A DNA stretch of 64,000 nt from Roseibium sp. Sym1 (GTDB lineage Bacteria > Pseudomonadota > Alphaproteobacteria > Rhizobiales > Stappiaceae), in assembly GCF_027359675.1 (NCBI RefSeq), contig NZ_CP114786.1:4810501-4874500 (forward strand), written 5' to 3'. This document shows positions 1 to 9,322 of the stretch, piece by piece. Every line of letters begins with the position of its first letter. The first letter of the stretch is position 1. Both the position numbers and the translations under genes were made by a program. Below the pieces are notes generated by a model. That model was not told where the DNA came from. It was given only the letters and a program-made list of their open reading frames with translations, and did no database searches.

Positions 1-815
1 TGAGCCAGGCTGCGATGGGCGATATTCTGTCCGACGCACAGGATTTCCTGTCGACGCTGGTCGCACTGAGGGAAAACGACGGCAGTGCCGATATCGTCAA
101 GGCAGATGCCGTCGGCAATCTGGAACTGCTGACGTCCCGGCTCAACACGCAGCTCAACGGCAATTTCGTCTTTGCAGGTATCAACTCCGACCAGGAACCC
201 CTTGCGGACTATGCCGATCCGGCTGCGGCCAACAAGGTCGCCGCGGACGCCGCCTTCCTCACCGAATTCGGCATTCCCCTGACCAGTCCCGGCGTAGCGG
301 CGATCACGCCGGCTGCCATGGACACCTACCTGAACGGTGCCTTTGACGCCATGTTCCAGGATCCGGCCTGGGGAGCAACCTGGTCGAGTGCGTCCAGCAA
401 CGTGATGGTGAGCCGTATCTCGGCAAGTGAAACGGTGTCGAGCTCGGTAAGTGCCAACGAGCAGGCGTTCCGCGATCTGGCCGCTGCCTACACGATGATG
501 TCGGATCTCGGCAACGAGGACCTCGACGGGGAAACCTGGAAGGTTGTCGTCAACAAGGCCATCGAGAAGCTCGGCGGCGGCATCGCCGGCGTCACCAGTC
601 AGATGGGCAAGCTCGGCAATGTCCAGGAGCAGGTCAAGCTCGCCAGCGAACGCCTGACCGTCCAGACGGACATCCTCAACCGACGTGTCAACGATCTCGA
701 GAACGTCAATCTGGAGGAAACCTCCGTGCGGCTCAACACCGCCTTGACCCAGCTGGAAACCAGCTACGCGGTGACCGCCCGCATGCAGGGGCTGAGCATC
801 CTCAACTACCTCTGA
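1..815 (+). CDS. flgL: Flagellar hook-associated protein 3 (FlgL), 5' truncated
   Basis: FlgL is the hook-filament junction protein that caps FlgK and joins the hook to flagellin; it is exported by the flagellar type III apparatus. The reading frame is open from the first base, so the N-terminus lies outside the window. The visible part ends in a flagellin-like C-terminal helix (about residues 200-266, heptad-like, ending ARMQGLSILNYL) typical of FlgL/flagellin D0 domains. It is followed by flaF and flbT, as in rhizobial flagellar clusters. FlgL is preferred over flagellin because of this neighbourhood and the closing sequence. Confidence 0.85.
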   Translation, partial: SQAAMGDILSDAQDFLSTLVALRENDGSADIVKADAVGNLELLTSRLNTQLNGNFVFAGINSDQEPLADYADPAAANKVAADAAFLTEFGIPLTSPGVAAITPAAMDTYLNGAFDAMFQDPAWGATWSSASSNVMVSRISASETVSSSVSANEQAFRDLAAAYTMMSDLGNEDLDGETWKVVVNKAIEKLGGGIAGVTSQMGKLGNVQEQVKLASERLTVQTDILNRRVNDLENVNLEETSVRLNTALTQLETSYAVTARMQGLSILNYL

Positions 816-866
816 CCCTAACCACCTGTCCAACCTTCTGGATCAAACACAAGCTTGAGAGGGCCC

Positions 867-1217
867 ATGTACAATCTGTCCTATGCCGAGGTCATGGATG
901 ATCTCTGCTCCGACCAGCGGCTCAACGAACATGAGGCGATGTCGATCGTGATCGACAAGCTGGGCGTGGCCCGGGAGCAGGGGGTCAAGTCGCCCGAAGC
1001 GGTCGACGCCCTGTTCTATACCAGACGCCTGTGGAGCTATTTCCTGGAACAGCTGGCCGACGATGCCAACGAGTTGCCCATCGAGACAAGGGCCAACCTG
1101 ATCTCGGTCGGCATCTGGATCCTGAAGGAAGTCGAAGCCCTGCGCCAATGGGAGCAGGAGGATTTTTCCGACATCATCCAGATCAATTCCATCATCCGCG
1201 ACAGCCTGGACGGGTAA
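867..1217 (+). CDS. flaF: Flagellar biosynthesis regulator FlaF
   Basis: This 116-residue protein matches the FlaF family, which in Caulobacter and rhizobia is needed for flagellin production and works opposite FlbT. The central and C-terminal part (RRLWSYFLEQL, then NLISVGIWILKEVE) is the recognisable FlaF core. The ATG at 867 is chosen because GAGAGGG sits just upstream; a TTG at 855 would add four residues and has no better site. flbT starts 3 bases after the stop, so the two genes are very likely co-transcribed and translationally coupled. Confidence 0.9.
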   Translation: MYNLSYAEVMDDLCSDQRLNEHEAMSIVIDKLGVAREQGVKSPEAVDALFYTRRLWSYFLEQLADDANELPIETRANLISVGIWILKEVEALRQWEQEDFSDIIQINSIIRDSLDG

Positions 1218-1220
1218 CTC

Positions 1221-1700
1221 ATGAAAATCGGACTGAAAGCGGGCGAACGCCTGTTCATCAACGGCGCGGTGATCCGGGCCGACAAGAAAACCAACATCGA
1301 ACTCATGAATGACGCCGTGTTCCTGCTCGAAGCCCATGTGCTGCAGCCGGAAGAGGCGACAACGCCCTTGCGGCAACTCTATTTCATTCTGCAGACGATC
1401 ATCATGGATCCGGCCTCCGCAGGCACGGTTCAGGACATGTTCCACCTGGTTCTGGGGTCGGTGAAGTCCGCCTTCACGACCCGGGAAATCCTGATGCGCC
1501 TCGACGAGGTCGAGGATCTGGCCCGGTCCGAACGCTGGTTCGAGGCCATGAAGGTGGTGCGTGCGCTCTACCCGATCGAGGCGAACCTGATGGTGTCGGA
1601 AAAAAGCAAGGGGACACCGGACGGGCGGAAGGAACAGCCGGCATCCCGGCCCGCTGCCCAAGGCAGGTTTGACATCGAACCGCGGTTTGCCGCCGTTTAA
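1221..1700 (+). CDS. flbT: Flagellin translational repressor FlbT
   Basis: FlbT binds the 5' untranslated region of flagellin mRNA and links flagellin translation to completion of the hook. The 159-residue product has the family's start (MKIGLKAGERLFINGAVIR) and a helical C-terminal half including the YPIEANLM segment. The last about 30 residues are a low-complexity tail (KGTPDGRKEQPAS...) not expected in the core fold. It lies between flaF and flgD with short spacers, in the usual rhizobial order. Confidence 0.92.
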   Translation: MKIGLKAGERLFINGAVIRADKKTNIELMNDAVFLLEAHVLQPEEATTPLRQLYFILQTIIMDPASAGTVQDMFHLVLGSVKSAFTTREILMRLDEVEDLARSERWFEAMKVVRALYPIEANLMVSEKSKGTPDGRKEQPASRPAAQGRFDIEPRFAAV

Positions 1701-1710
1701 GGAGACTGAC

Positions 1711-2106
1711 ATGACCAGTGTAGAAGGCGTTGCCGCCACCCAGACCGCCGGAGCCGCCTCGACGGCCCAGAAACAGCTGACCGTCGACTACGACGCGTTT
1801 CTCCAGCTGATGATGGCCCAGATGCAGAACCAGGACCCGACGCAGCCGATGGATGCCTCGGAACAGCTGTCCCAGCTCGCAAGCTTCAGTCAAGTCGAGC
1901 AGTCTATTCAGATGAATTCCAAGCTGGAGACCCTGCTGACCAACATGTCCTTCGGACAGGTGGACGATCTCATCGGCCGCACCGTCACGGACCCGAACGG
2001 CACCACCGGTGTGGTTGAGCGCGTCGAGGTCTATTCGGACGGAACCGTGCTCGCACTCGACAACGGCGAGGGCATCCTGCTTGGGCCTGGTGTGGTCATT
2101 TCCTGA
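1711..2106 (+). CDS. flgD: Flagellar hook assembly scaffold FlgD
   Basis: FlgD forms the temporary cap on which FlgE hook subunits assemble. At 131 residues this is the short alphaproteobacterial form, lacking the larger C-terminal Tudor/FnIII region of enteric FlgD. The diagnostic block is DAFLQLMMAQMQNQDPTQP followed by SEQLSQLASFSQVEQS (about residues 28-70). The start is the ATG at 1711, preceded by AAGGAGAC; a frame continuing upstream into flbT has no comparable site. Confidence 0.93.
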   Translation: MTSVEGVAATQTAGAASTAQKQLTVDYDAFLQLMMAQMQNQDPTQPMDASEQLSQLASFSQVEQSIQMNSKLETLLTNMSFGQVDDLIGRTVTDPNGTTGVVERVEVYSDGTVLALDNGEGILLGPGVVIS

Positions 2107-2120
2107 GGGATCCGAGCCTG

Positions 2121-2387
2121 ATGAATGAAGTTGATGCCCTGGACCTGGTCAGGTCCGCCATCTGGACGATCCTGGTCGGGTCCGCTCCCGCGATCGTGCC
2201 GGCCATGATCGTCGGTATCGGCATTGCGCTTATGCAGGCGCTGACCCAGGTCCAGGAAATCACGCTGACCTTCATCCCGAAGATCGTCGCCATACTGGTG
2301 ATGATCGTGGTTGCCGGTCCGTTCATCGGCGGCCAGATCTACACGCTGACGACATTGATCTACAGCCGGATCGAGACCGGCTTCTAG
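2121..2387 (+). CDS. fliQ: Flagellar export apparatus protein FliQ
   Basis: FliQ is one of the small membrane proteins (with FliP and FliR) of the export gate of the flagellar type III secretion system. The 88-residue product has two hydrophobic helices (about residues 17-42 and 51-75) and the family pattern AIVPAMIVGIGIALMQALTQVQE. It starts 14 bases after flgD. A palindromic repeat separates it from flhA, so transcription may be attenuated or the mRNA processed between the two. Confidence 0.95.
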   Translation: MNEVDALDLVRSAIWTILVGSAPAIVPAMIVGIGIALMQALTQVQEITLTFIPKIVAILVMIVVAGPFIGGQIYTLTTLIYSRIETGF

Positions 2388-2475
2388 CGTTTCGGTTCAC
2401 TGTTGACCAAATTGCGTTCGGTCGAAACTTCTGGTCCGCGGTCCACCCGACGTGCCGATGTTTGCCTTCGGAGTT

Positions 2476-2585
2476 ACCTCTCCCATTGGGAGAGGTCGGC
2501 GCAAGGCGCCGGGTGAGGGGGCAGACCTTTCGTGGATACGGACCAGTTTACCCCTCACCCTAACCCTCTCCCCATGGGAGAGGGG
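2476..2585. repeat. REP-like palindromic repeat element
   Basis: The spacer between fliQ and flhA holds a nested palindromic element. A 10-bp inverted repeat (ACCTCTCCCA, 2476-2485, with 2487-2496) and a second hairpin (CCCTCTCCC, 2564-2572, with 2576-2584) flank a longer-range pairing of GGGTGAGGGG (2511-2520) with CCCCTCACCC (2551-2560). A small GGCGC/GCGCC hairpin lies inside. Motifs of the type CCCTCACCCTAACCCTCTCCC are dispersed repeats in many proteobacterial genomes, which makes a REP/BIME-like mobile repeat the best reading. The rest of 2388-2735 shows no gene. Confidence 0.8.
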
Positions 2586-2735
2586 ACTAGGCCTGATTTC
2601 AATTACTTCGTTACGCAGACTGTTTCCCTATCAGCATGCGCAAGCTGTCATTCCTGATTTCCCACTTCTCAAAAAGCCTCGCGCAAGCTTCGGAGGCGAC
2701 TTTGCCTCACAGTTGAGACGCAGCAGAGGAACGGC

Positions 2736-4826
2736 ATGACAGACACATCCCTTTCGCCGGTCGCGGACGGAACACCGGACAGCCGCCGGGACGTCGCATT
2801 TGCGCTCGGTATCGTGGTCATCCTGGCGGTGCTGTTCCTGCCGATCCCGACCTTCCTGATCGATATCGGCCTGGCCATGTCGATCGCGCTCAGCGTGTTG
2901 ATCCTGATGGTGGCCCTGTGGATCCAGAAGCCGCTGGACTTCTCCTCCTTTCCGACGATCCTCCTGATCGCCACCATGCTGCGGCTGTCGCTGAACATCG
3001 CGACCACGCGTGTGATCCTGGCCAACGGTCACGAGGGGCTGAACGCCGCCGGATATGTCATCAACGGGTTCTCCCAGTTCGTGATGAGCGGCGACTTCGT
3101 CATCGGCCTGATCGTGTTCGCGATCCTGATCACCGTGAATTTCCTGGTGATCACCAAGGGGGCCACCCGTATTGCCGAAGTCGGTGCGCGGTTCACCCTC
3201 GACGCCATTCCCGGAAAGCAGATGGCCATCGATGCGGACCTGTCCGCAGGGCTCATCGACGAGAAGGAAGCCCAGCATCGCCGGAAGGAACTGGAGGAGG
3301 AAAGCTCGTTCTTCGGTGCCATGGACGGTGCGTCGAAATTCGTGCGCGGCGATGCCATCGCCGGCCTGATCATTACGGCCGTCAACATTCTGGGCGGCAT
3401 TGTCATCGGTGTCACCCGCTACGACATGACGGTCGCCAGCGCCTCCGATGTGTTCACCAAGCTGTCCGTCGGCGACGGCCTAGTCTCGCAGATCCCGGCG
3501 CTGATCGTGTCGCTTGCCGCGGGCCTGCTCGTCTCCAAGGGTGGCACCAGAGGCTCTGCTGACAAGGCCGTGCTCGGCCAGCTTGGCGGATACCCGCGTG
3601 CGCTGTTTGTCGCCGCGGTGCTGATGGCGGTCTTCGGCCTGATGCCCGGCCTGCCGATGCTGCCGTTTCTCCTGCTCGCCGGTCTGATGGGGTTCATCGG
3701 TTACACAATTCCGCGGCGGATCGCGGCGCAGAAGAAGGTGGAAGAAGACAGGAAACGCGCCGCGGACGAACAGGCGAAGCTTGAGGAAAAGGATTCCGTC
3801 AAGGAAACGCTGAAGTCCGCGGAGGTCGAGCTGGTGCTCGGCAAGCAGCTTTCCGCCGACCTGATGACCAAGACGGGCGAACTGTCGCGCCGGGTCGCCA
3901 AGATGCGCCGGAAATTTGCCGAGCAATACGGCTTCGTCGTGCCGGACATCAGGGTCACCGACAGTCTGACCCTCGACCCGAAAAGCTACCAGATCAAGAT
4001 CCACGGCACGATCATCACCTCCCAGCAGATCAAGGTGGGGGAACTCCTGGTGATTCCGAACAATGACGCGCCGCTGCCGGTGCCGGCGGACGAGACCCGC
4101 GAGCCGGCCTTCGGCATGCCGGCCTACTGGGTGCCGCAGGCCTACCGGGACGAATTGAAGCGCCGCGGACTGATGCCGGCGGAGAACATCACCGTGATCC
4201 TGACCCACCTGAGCGAGGTGATCCGCAACAACCTGCCGCAGCTCCTGTCCTACAAGGACATGCGCAAGCTGTTCGACCGGCTCGATCCCGAGTACCAGAA
4301 GCTGCTCGACGACATCTGTCCTGCGCACACGTCCTTCTCAGGCCTGCAGGCGGTGCTCAAGCTGCTGCTCGCCGAACGGGTCTCGATCCGGAACCTGAAC
4401 CTGATCCTGGAAGCCGTTGCCGAGATCGTGCCGCATGTGCGCCGGTCCGAGCAGGTGGTCGAACATGTGCGCATGCGCATTGCCCAGCAGATCTGCGGCG
4501 ACCTGGCCGAAGGCGGTCCGCTCAGGGTGCTTCGGCTCGGCAACCGCTGGGACCTTGCTTTCCACAACGCCCTGAAACGCGATCCCAAGGGGGACGTCAT
4601 CGAGTTCGACATCGAGCCGCAGCTGGTGGAGGAGTTCGGAACGCAGATGTCGGAAGCGGTCAGGAAGCAGATGAAGGAGGGCAGCCGATTTGCCATCGTC
4701 GCCGCACCCGATGCCCGGCCGTATGTGCGCATGATCGTCGAGCGCATGTTCCCGACCTTGCCGGTCCTGTCGCATCTCGAGATCGCCCGCGGTGTCGACG
4801 TCGCGGCACTCGGAAGCGTGTCGTGA
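2736..4826 (+). CDS. flhA: Flagellar biosynthesis protein FlhA
   Basis: FlhA is the main export-gate protein of the flagellar type III system; its cytoplasmic domain docks FliI and substrate-chaperone complexes. The 696-residue product has an N-terminal membrane region with about eight helices (residues 25-330), the conserved FHIPEP signatures ([29 protein letters not shown] near residue 150; [20 protein letters not shown]) and a soluble C-terminal domain of about 350 residues. The stop codon overlaps the fliR start, which indicates translational coupling. Confidence 0.98.
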   Translation: MTDTSLSPVADGTPDSRRDVAFALGIVVILAVLFLPIPTFLIDIGLAMSIALSVLILMVALWIQKPLDFSSFPTILLIATMLRLSLNIATTRVILANGHEGLNAAGYVINGFSQFVMSGDFVIGLIVFAILITVNFLVITKGATRIAEVGARFTLDAIPGKQMAIDADLSAGLIDEKEAQHRRKELEEESSFFGAMDGASKFVRGDAIAGLIITAVNILGGIVIGVTRYDMTVASASDVFTKLSVGDGLVSQIPALIVSLAAGLLVSKGGTRGSADKAVLGQLGGYPRALFVAAVLMAVFGLMPGLPMLPFLLLAGLMGFIGYTIPRRIAAQKKVEEDRKRAADEQAKLEEKDSVKETLKSAEVELVLGKQLSADLMTKTGELSRRVAKMRRKFAEQYGFVVPDIRVTDSLTLDPKSYQIKIHGTIITSQQIKVGELLVIPNNDAPLPVPADETREPAFGMPAYWVPQAYRDELKRRGLMPAENITVILTHLSEVIRNNLPQLLSYKDMRKLFDRLDPEYQKLLDDICPAHTSFSGLQAVLKLLLAERVSIRNLNLILEAVAEIVPHVRRSEQVVEHVRMRIAQQICGDLAEGGPLRVLRLGNRWDLAFHNALKRDPKGDVIEFDIEPQLVEEFGTQMSEAVRKQMKEGSRFAIVAAPDARPYVRMIVERMFPTLPVLSHLEIARGVDVAALGSVS

Positions 4827-5599
4827 CCGCCGGCGGGCTATTCTTCAGCACGTATGGCGCGTCGCTGCTTCTGGCGGTGTTCCTCCTGTTCTGCCGGATC
4901 GGGGCCTGCCTGATGATCATACCGGGCTTCGGCAGCAACAGGATCCCGGCGCGCGTGCGCCTGTTCGTGGCGTTGTCCGTCTCGCTGGCCCTGTCGCCGC
5001 TTCTGGCGCCGGGCGTGCAGGCGGCGCTTCCGGACGAACAGCCGGGAACGGTTGCCTGGTTCATCGGAACGGAACTTCTGACCGGCGCCTTCATCGGTTT
5101 CCTCGGCCGGATCTTCCTGGCCGCGCTGGAGACCCTGACAACGCTGGTTTCCATGGCGATCGGACTGTCAAACATGCCGGGGATGCCGATCGACGGCACG
5201 GACACGCTGCCGCCGGTGGCAAGCCTTTTTACCGTTACCGCAACCGCAATGGTGTTCATCACCAACCAGCATTGGGAAATCCTGAGGGGGCTGGCGGCGT
5301 CCTACGAGGCGATCCCGCCGGGGCAACCGCTTGCGGCGGTGACCGGTCTGGAGCAGTTTGCCGAACAGCTCGGCCGCACCTTCCTGCTGGCCCTGCGGGT
5401 CTGCAGCCCGTTCGTCGTGTACACGGTCGTGGTCAATTTCGCCGTCGGTCTGATCAACAAGCTGACGCCCCAGATCCCGGTTTATTTCATCTCCATGCCG
5501 TTCGTCATCGCCGGCGGTCTCTACTTCCTCTACCTGGTCATCGCGGAAGCCATCATGATCTTCCTCGACGGCTACTTCCATTGGCTTCAGTTAGGTTAA
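4823..5599 (+). CDS. fliR: Flagellar export apparatus protein FliR
   Basis: FliR forms part of the FliPQR export channel. The 258-residue protein is almost entirely hydrophobic, with about six membrane segments, and has the family start [23 protein letters not shown] and the later [16 protein letters not shown] segment. Translation starts at a GTG (4823) that overlaps the flhA TGA (GTGA arrangement). A small coiled-coil gene starts 4 bases downstream. Confidence 0.95.
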   Translation: MTAGGLFFSTYGASLLLAVFLLFCRIGACLMIIPGFGSNRIPARVRLFVALSVSLALSPLLAPGVQAALPDEQPGTVAWFIGTELLTGAFIGFLGRIFLAALETLTTLVSMAIGLSNMPGMPIDGTDTLPPVASLFTVTATAMVFITNQHWEILRGLAASYEAIPPGQPLAAVTGLEQFAEQLGRTFLLALRVCSPFVVYTVVVNFAVGLINKLTPQIPVYFISMPFVIAGGLYFLYLVIAEAIMIFLDGYFHWLQLG

Positions 5600-5603
5600 A
5601 CCC

Positions 5604-5984
5604 ATGGCACGCAACAGTCAGGAAATCGAACGCCTGTTCCGGATGCAGAAGCAGATCTTTCTGTTCTCCTCGTGGCTCCTGCAGAAACTCGACGCCCAGG
5701 TCTACCAGCTCAGCGAAAAGGAACGGCGTATCCTGCTGGCCCTGTCCAACGGTGACCTGGCCCAGCATGACCGCTTCATCGCGAACGCGGCGGAGCGTCT
5801 GCGCCGGATCATCGAGGACATGGCGCGCCTGTCGGAAGCGCGCGCCAAGGTCAATTCCGAATATGACCGCCAGCGCCTGATGCTGAAACTTATGGCGGAG
5901 CGCCTCGCCAGGATGCGCGGCGAGGAACAGCGCGCCGACGAGGAGCGCGACCTGCAGGAGTTTCTCGACCGGCGCTACGGATGA
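5604..5984 (+). CDS. FliJ-like coiled-coil flagellar protein (hypothetical)
   Basis: The 126-residue product is charged, almost wholly helical, without membrane segments, and reads as one long coiled coil (heptad-like runs at about residues 30-120, ending DLQEFLDRRYG). It begins 4 bases after fliR, so it belongs to the flagellar operon. Size and helix pattern fit FliJ-type export chaperone/stalk proteins or another small export factor. Sequence identity to FliJ is not evident by eye, so the call rests on position and structure. Confidence 0.5.
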   Translation: MARNSQEIERLFRMQKQIFLFSSWLLQKLDAQVYQLSEKERRILLALSNGDLAQHDRFIANAAERLRRIIEDMARLSEARAKVNSEYDRQRLMLKLMAERLARMRGEEQRADEERDLQEFLDRRYG

Positions 5985-6123
5985 GGCATGACGCAAGCCT
6001 CCCGCAAGCTGGGCACGCTACTCCTGAAGCCGCAAACAAGGTCCGGCAGAGCTTCTTGCTTGCCTTACCTGTCGCCCGCCGGATCTTGTTTGCGCCCATG
6101 AAATCGACGAACGGAGCCCGAGA

Positions 6124-6564
6124 ATGGCAATCTCGCCACCTTCAGACCTGATCCTGGATGTTGCCAAGGCCGCCGATCCGGCCGGCCTGAAGGAAGCAAC
6201 CAGCCGCCTCCGCTCGATTGGCGCCGGAGGTTCCGGGGAGGGGTTCTCGCTGGCCTTTCAGGGGGCTTCAAACCGGGTCTCTTCGGCCGACAACAGTTTC
6301 CGCACGGCAGGCTCCGAAGTGGCCAGCAAGGCCAGGTCGCCGGGGGAAAAATTCGAAGCGATGATCCTGACCCAGTTTGTCGAGACGATGCTGCCCGATG
6401 ACGCCGAGATGGTGTTCGGCAAGGGTTCTGCCGGCGAAATCTGGAAATCGATGCTGGCCGAACAGGTTGCCACGCAATTGGCGGCGAGCGGCGGTGTCGG
6501 CATCGCCGACATCATCAAGGACAGTCTGAACCAGGCAACGGTTGAGCACGGAGAAAAAGCATAA
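6124..6564 (+). CDS. Rod-binding domain protein (FlgJ N-terminal type)
   Basis: The 146-residue protein carries a rod-binding domain in its second half (KFEAMILTQFVETMLP..., then IWKSMLAEQVATQLAASGG; about residues 75-130). This is the N-terminal domain of FlgJ, which caps the growing rod. The muramidase domain of enteric FlgJ is absent, as usual in Alphaproteobacteria, where such proteins are sometimes called CheL. The stop overlaps the next start (TAATG), which couples it to the FlgN-like gene. Confidence 0.85.
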   Translation: MAISPPSDLILDVAKAADPAGLKEATSRLRSIGAGGSGEGFSLAFQGASNRVSSADNSFRTAGSEVASKARSPGEKFEAMILTQFVETMLPDDAEMVFGKGSAGEIWKSMLAEQVATQLAASGGVGIADIIKDSLNQATVEHGEKA

Positions 6565-7007
6565 TGGACGCCAGCCCGGATATTGCCGTTTCCCAAAACA
6601 CGGATTCTGATGCCGGCCCGACCGGGATCGTCGTGCAAACCAGTCAGCCGGATCCGCTCCGTTGCACACCCTTGAACGTGGCGGTCCGGCGCGCGATCGA
6701 TGCCGTCCGCGATGAAACCCGGGCCTTGCGCGCCGATCCGACCACGGACCTGAAAACGTTCGAATACGGCAAGAGCCAGGCTCTCCTGGATCTGATGCGT
6801 GCCCGGGCGCTGGTGGCGCCCGTCAACTACTCCAATGACCTCAAGGCGGATTTGGCCGTGTTCAAATCCGCGCTGGAGGAAAATGTCGCTCTCCTGAAAC
6901 TGCACCTGAATGCGGTGTCCGAGGTGGTACAGCTGATGTCGCGGACCATGATCGACTTCGATTCGGACGGTACCTACCAGGCGCCGTTTCCGGAGCCGGC
7001 GCGATGA
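6564..7007 (+). CDS. FlgN-like flagellar chaperone
   Basis: The 147-residue helical protein sits directly after the rod-binding gene and overlaps it by one base. It has a disordered N-terminus (to about residue 38) and a helical core (VRRAIDAVRDETRALR..., FKSALEENVALLKLHLNAVSEVVQLM). The position and helix pattern match the small FlgN-type proteins annotated here in rhizobial clusters, which act as export chaperones for the hook-associated proteins FlgK and FlgL. The family call is moderately supported; no unique motif decides it. Confidence 0.6.
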   Translation: MDASPDIAVSQNTDSDAGPTGIVVQTSQPDPLRCTPLNVAVRRAIDAVRDETRALRADPTTDLKTFEYGKSQALLDLMRARALVAPVNYSNDLKADLAVFKSALEENVALLKLHLNAVSEVVQLMSRTMIDFDSDGTYQAPFPEPAR

Positions 7008-7459
7008 TCAAGATCGTTGCCGCAGGTCTGTGGATGTCCGCGACGATGCTGGCGTCGGGCTATGGAACCACGCAATACCTTGCCGCCCAGAAACGGGTCG
7101 GCGACACGGAGCCGTCCTTTGTCGGGCTCGACTACGAAACAGTTGACCCGGTCAACGTGCCGATTCTCGCCGACGGCGTGCTGCAGGGCTATGTCGTCAT
7201 CAAGATGGTTTTCACCGCCGACGGCGACACGCTGCGCCGGCTGCCGGTTCCCCCGCACCCCTTCCTGATCGACGAGGCCTTCCGGGTGCTCTATTCCGAC
7301 GAGACCTTGGATTTCCGCGGTCTGGAACGCTATGACCTGGAGACGTTCAAGAACCGCCTGAAACAGTCGACCAACGCCCGGCTCGGTCAGGACATCGTGC
7401 ATGATGTTCTGGTTGAAGAGTTCAACTATTTCGACAAGGCCGACGTCATCACCCACTAG
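7004..7459 (+). CDS. Conserved membrane-anchored protein of the flagellar cluster
   Basis: This 151-residue protein overlaps the FlgN-like gene (ATGA) and ends the first flagellar run. Residues 1-20 form a hydrophobic signal or anchor (KIVAAGLWMSATMLASGYGT) and the rest is probably periplasmic (GYVVIKMVFTADGDTLRRLPVP...). The architecture recalls a FliL-like periplasmic protein, but no FliL motif is visible, so the function is open. A rho-independent terminator follows about 50 bases later. Confidence 0.6.
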   Translation: MIKIVAAGLWMSATMLASGYGTTQYLAAQKRVGDTEPSFVGLDYETVDPVNVPILADGVLQGYVVIKMVFTADGDTLRRLPVPPHPFLIDEAFRVLYSDETLDFRGLERYDLETFKNRLKQSTNARLGQDIVHDVLVEEFNYFDKADVITH

Positions 7460-7507
7460 GCGTAGCCTTGCCACAGCATGTCCCCTCCTGCCGCCTCCCA
7501 GGCCATT

Positions 7508-7539
7508 GGCGTCCAGCTCCGGTTGGGCGCCCCTTTTTT
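7508..7539 (+). terminator. Rho-independent terminator after the first flagellar run
   Basis: GGCGTCCA (7508-7515) pairs with TGGGCGCC (7524-7531) with one G-T wobble and an 8-base loop; CC and six T residues follow. It closes the flgL-to-7459 transcription unit. Confidence 0.75.
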
Positions 7540-7630
7540 ATTGAAGGGTGACTTTCGGTCTCGTCACTGACTTGCTTGAATGGCGGTCAGCTGCCGGAAA
7601 AGTCCAGTGCGCATTCAGGAGAACAAAGCG

Positions 7631-7858
7631 ATGTCGGAGGATGACCATCCGCCCGAGCCTGTCAAATCGGTCAGGTTGGCTTCAGGGAGCGCCACAGCCG
7701 AGCTGACGAGCGTCGATATTCAGCTGATGGAAACAGCGGTCGAGATCCTGATCTATGCCGATATCGAGGAAGGGGAACAGGCCAGGGAAATGCGGCATGT
7801 GGGCAAGGAGCTGCATGCGCTCATGGAGCGGCTTTCGCCACTACTGGAGGACGATTGA
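7631..7858 (+). CDS. Hypothetical small acidic protein
   Basis: The 75-residue product is acidic and mainly helical (DIQLMETAVEILIYADIEEGEQAREMRHVGKEL...), without signal or membrane segment. The ATG at 7631 is preferred because AGGAG lies about 10 bases upstream; a start at 7580 would add 17 residues without such a site. It follows the flagellar terminator and heads a short islet of unrelated small genes. No family is recognised. Confidence 0.55.
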   Translation: MSEDDHPPEPVKSVRLASGSATAELTSVDIQLMETAVEILIYADIEEGEQAREMRHVGKELHALMERLSPLLEDD

Positions 7859-7919
7859 GGGCCGGCAGTTGCCGAGCGGGATGCCGCCGGTGCCGGTCTT
7901 GCCGGGTATCGGCAGAATG

Positions 7920-8177
7920 TCACTCGTCCGCGTCGAAAATCGTCTCGATCGCCTGGAAGATGGTCTTGTAGACGCCAATCTCATCCCTGGCGAAATCTCC
8001 CTGCGGCACGGCCCTCTTGGCCTCCCGGATCAGGTCCGCCTTGACCGTATCAAGATCGACGCCCGGTCCGCCCGCCAGATTGGACATTTCCATGTGCAGC
8101 CGCTTGGCGATCCCGGCATAGGCGACAATCGCTGTGACCATGTGGGCGGGGTCGTCCGGGATGGGGATCTTTTTCAT
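7920..8177 (-). CDS. Hypothetical small protein
   Basis: The 85-residue acidic protein (starts MKKIPIPDDPAHMVTAIVAY, ends IFQAIETIFDADE) is predicted soluble and mostly helical. It is encoded convergently with the preceding small gene inside the islet that separates two flagellar gene runs. It has no recognised family or motif. Confidence 0.55.
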   Translation of the reverse strand: MKKIPIPDDPAHMVTAIVAYAGIAKRLHMEMSNLAGGPGVDLDTVKADLIREAKRAVPQGDFARDEIGVYKTIFQAIETIFDADE

Positions 8178-8425
8178 TCCATAGCCTTCGGAACACTGCT
8201 CGCGCTGGGGTGATGGGTCTGATCGTGCATGAGGTATTTAGCATGATCAGCGCCTCTCGCCCTTGCTCATTTCACTTTTCCAATTGTCCCACAAAGAAAT
8301 TGCAGCTTTTACGATTGTTAAAAATATCAGATAAATGGTCGATATGAATCGTCTGAAGTGGTCGATCGCTGAACTTGCCGCGACCGAACCGGTGGAAAGT
8401 GATGTCTCGAGAAATCCTGTAGATC

Positions 8426-8731
8426 ATGGGGTGCTTTTTGTCAGTAAATGTGTTCAAGACCGCAATACTCGTTGTGCTTTTTGCCGCCCAGGCTGGGTGT
8501 CAATCGACTGGATCAACCTCTTCGTCAGGTTCAAGCGTTCCCGAAAATCGTTGTGAAGCTTTGAAACGTGAGGGGTTCTACCACACGTACACGGGCCGGG
8601 CGGTCGCCAATGCCACTTGCAAGGGCATCTTTGAAAAGATGTCCAGAAAGGATTCGAACCAGTGGCTTCATCGCGAGGCTGCCCGCCAGCGCGCCTGTCA
8701 GGCAAGCACGGGTAAACTTTGTGAGGACTGA
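8426..8731 (+). CDS. Putative small lipoprotein
   Basis: The 101-residue product begins with a hydrophobic segment (VFKTAILVVLFAAQAGC) ending in a lipobox-like AQAGC, followed by a serine-rich linker and a charged domain with three further cysteines. This fits an outer- or inner-membrane lipoprotein. The region upstream is AT-rich and lacks a strong ribosome-binding site, so the exact start is uncertain. It lies in the islet within the flagellar cluster, and no family is recognised. Confidence 0.6.
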   Translation: MGCFLSVNVFKTAILVVLFAAQAGCQSTGSTSSSGSSVPENRCEALKREGFYHTYTGRAVANATCKGIFEKMSRKDSNQWLHREAARQRACQASTGKLCED

Positions 8732-8801
8732 AACAAAAGCTTCGCATGAGGCAAGCAAATGTTCACCCTTAATCCTGCCGTTGAATACCGGAGATGTATT
8801 T

Positions 8802-9257
8802 ATGCCGAAACTTTTTTTGAGGTTGGTCTTGCTGACACCCTTGATGTGTCTTCTCCCAGCAGGTCCGTCGCTCGCAGTGACAGATGTCTATGATTTTTGC
8901 GACACGCGGCAGGACTACAAGAAAATATTGAAATACTACAAGAATTATCGGGATCCATCCGATCAGATGATCGATTACATGCGAAAGAGGCTGCCGAAGG
9001 GAAAATCCGCTTTGAAGCTTTCGAAGCAGGAATTTAAAGACCTGTCGAAAGGCTTCAAGCCCGCTCCGGTAAACCCGCCGAAAACGGCCTGCCAGAAAAT
9101 ACCGGGCAACAAGCTCGTGATCGACAAGTCGGGTCCATTCACGGACATGACATGCGTCAGACCCCCGTCCTGGACCTCCTGCAAGTGGATCGACAAGCGT
9201 GCCCTGAAAAGCCGTTGGAAGTTGAGTGCCGACAGAAAATACTGGACCCGTCGCTGA
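8802..9257 (+). CDS. Putative secreted cysteine-containing protein
   Basis: The 151-residue product has a Sec-type signal peptide (MPKLFLRLVLLTPLMCLLPAG, cleavage probably after SLA) and a basic mature part with four or five cysteines, suggesting disulfides in the periplasm. The start at 8802 is set by the signal peptide; the frame extends upstream without one. Lysine-rich composition and AAA/TTT codons differ from the neighbouring flagellar genes, consistent with horizontal acquisition. Function is unknown. Confidence 0.6.
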   Translation: MPKLFLRLVLLTPLMCLLPAGPSLAVTDVYDFCDTRQDYKKILKYYKNYRDPSDQMIDYMRKRLPKGKSALKLSKQEFKDLSKGFKPAPVNPPKTACQKIPGNKLVIDKSGPFTDMTCVRPPSWTSCKWIDKRALKSRWKLSADRKYWTRR

Positions 9258-9322
9258 CAGACCCTTTGTCCCGCGTGTCGCCGGGTCTGCGTTTGGGTGA
9301 GGGCAGTTGAAACACGCTCTCC

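Noticed and set aside
2452..2739. A 95-codon frame between fliQ and flhA
   Set aside because: It is produced by the palindromic repeat element and reads low-complexity sequence (PLTLTLSPWERG), a typical false product of such repeats.
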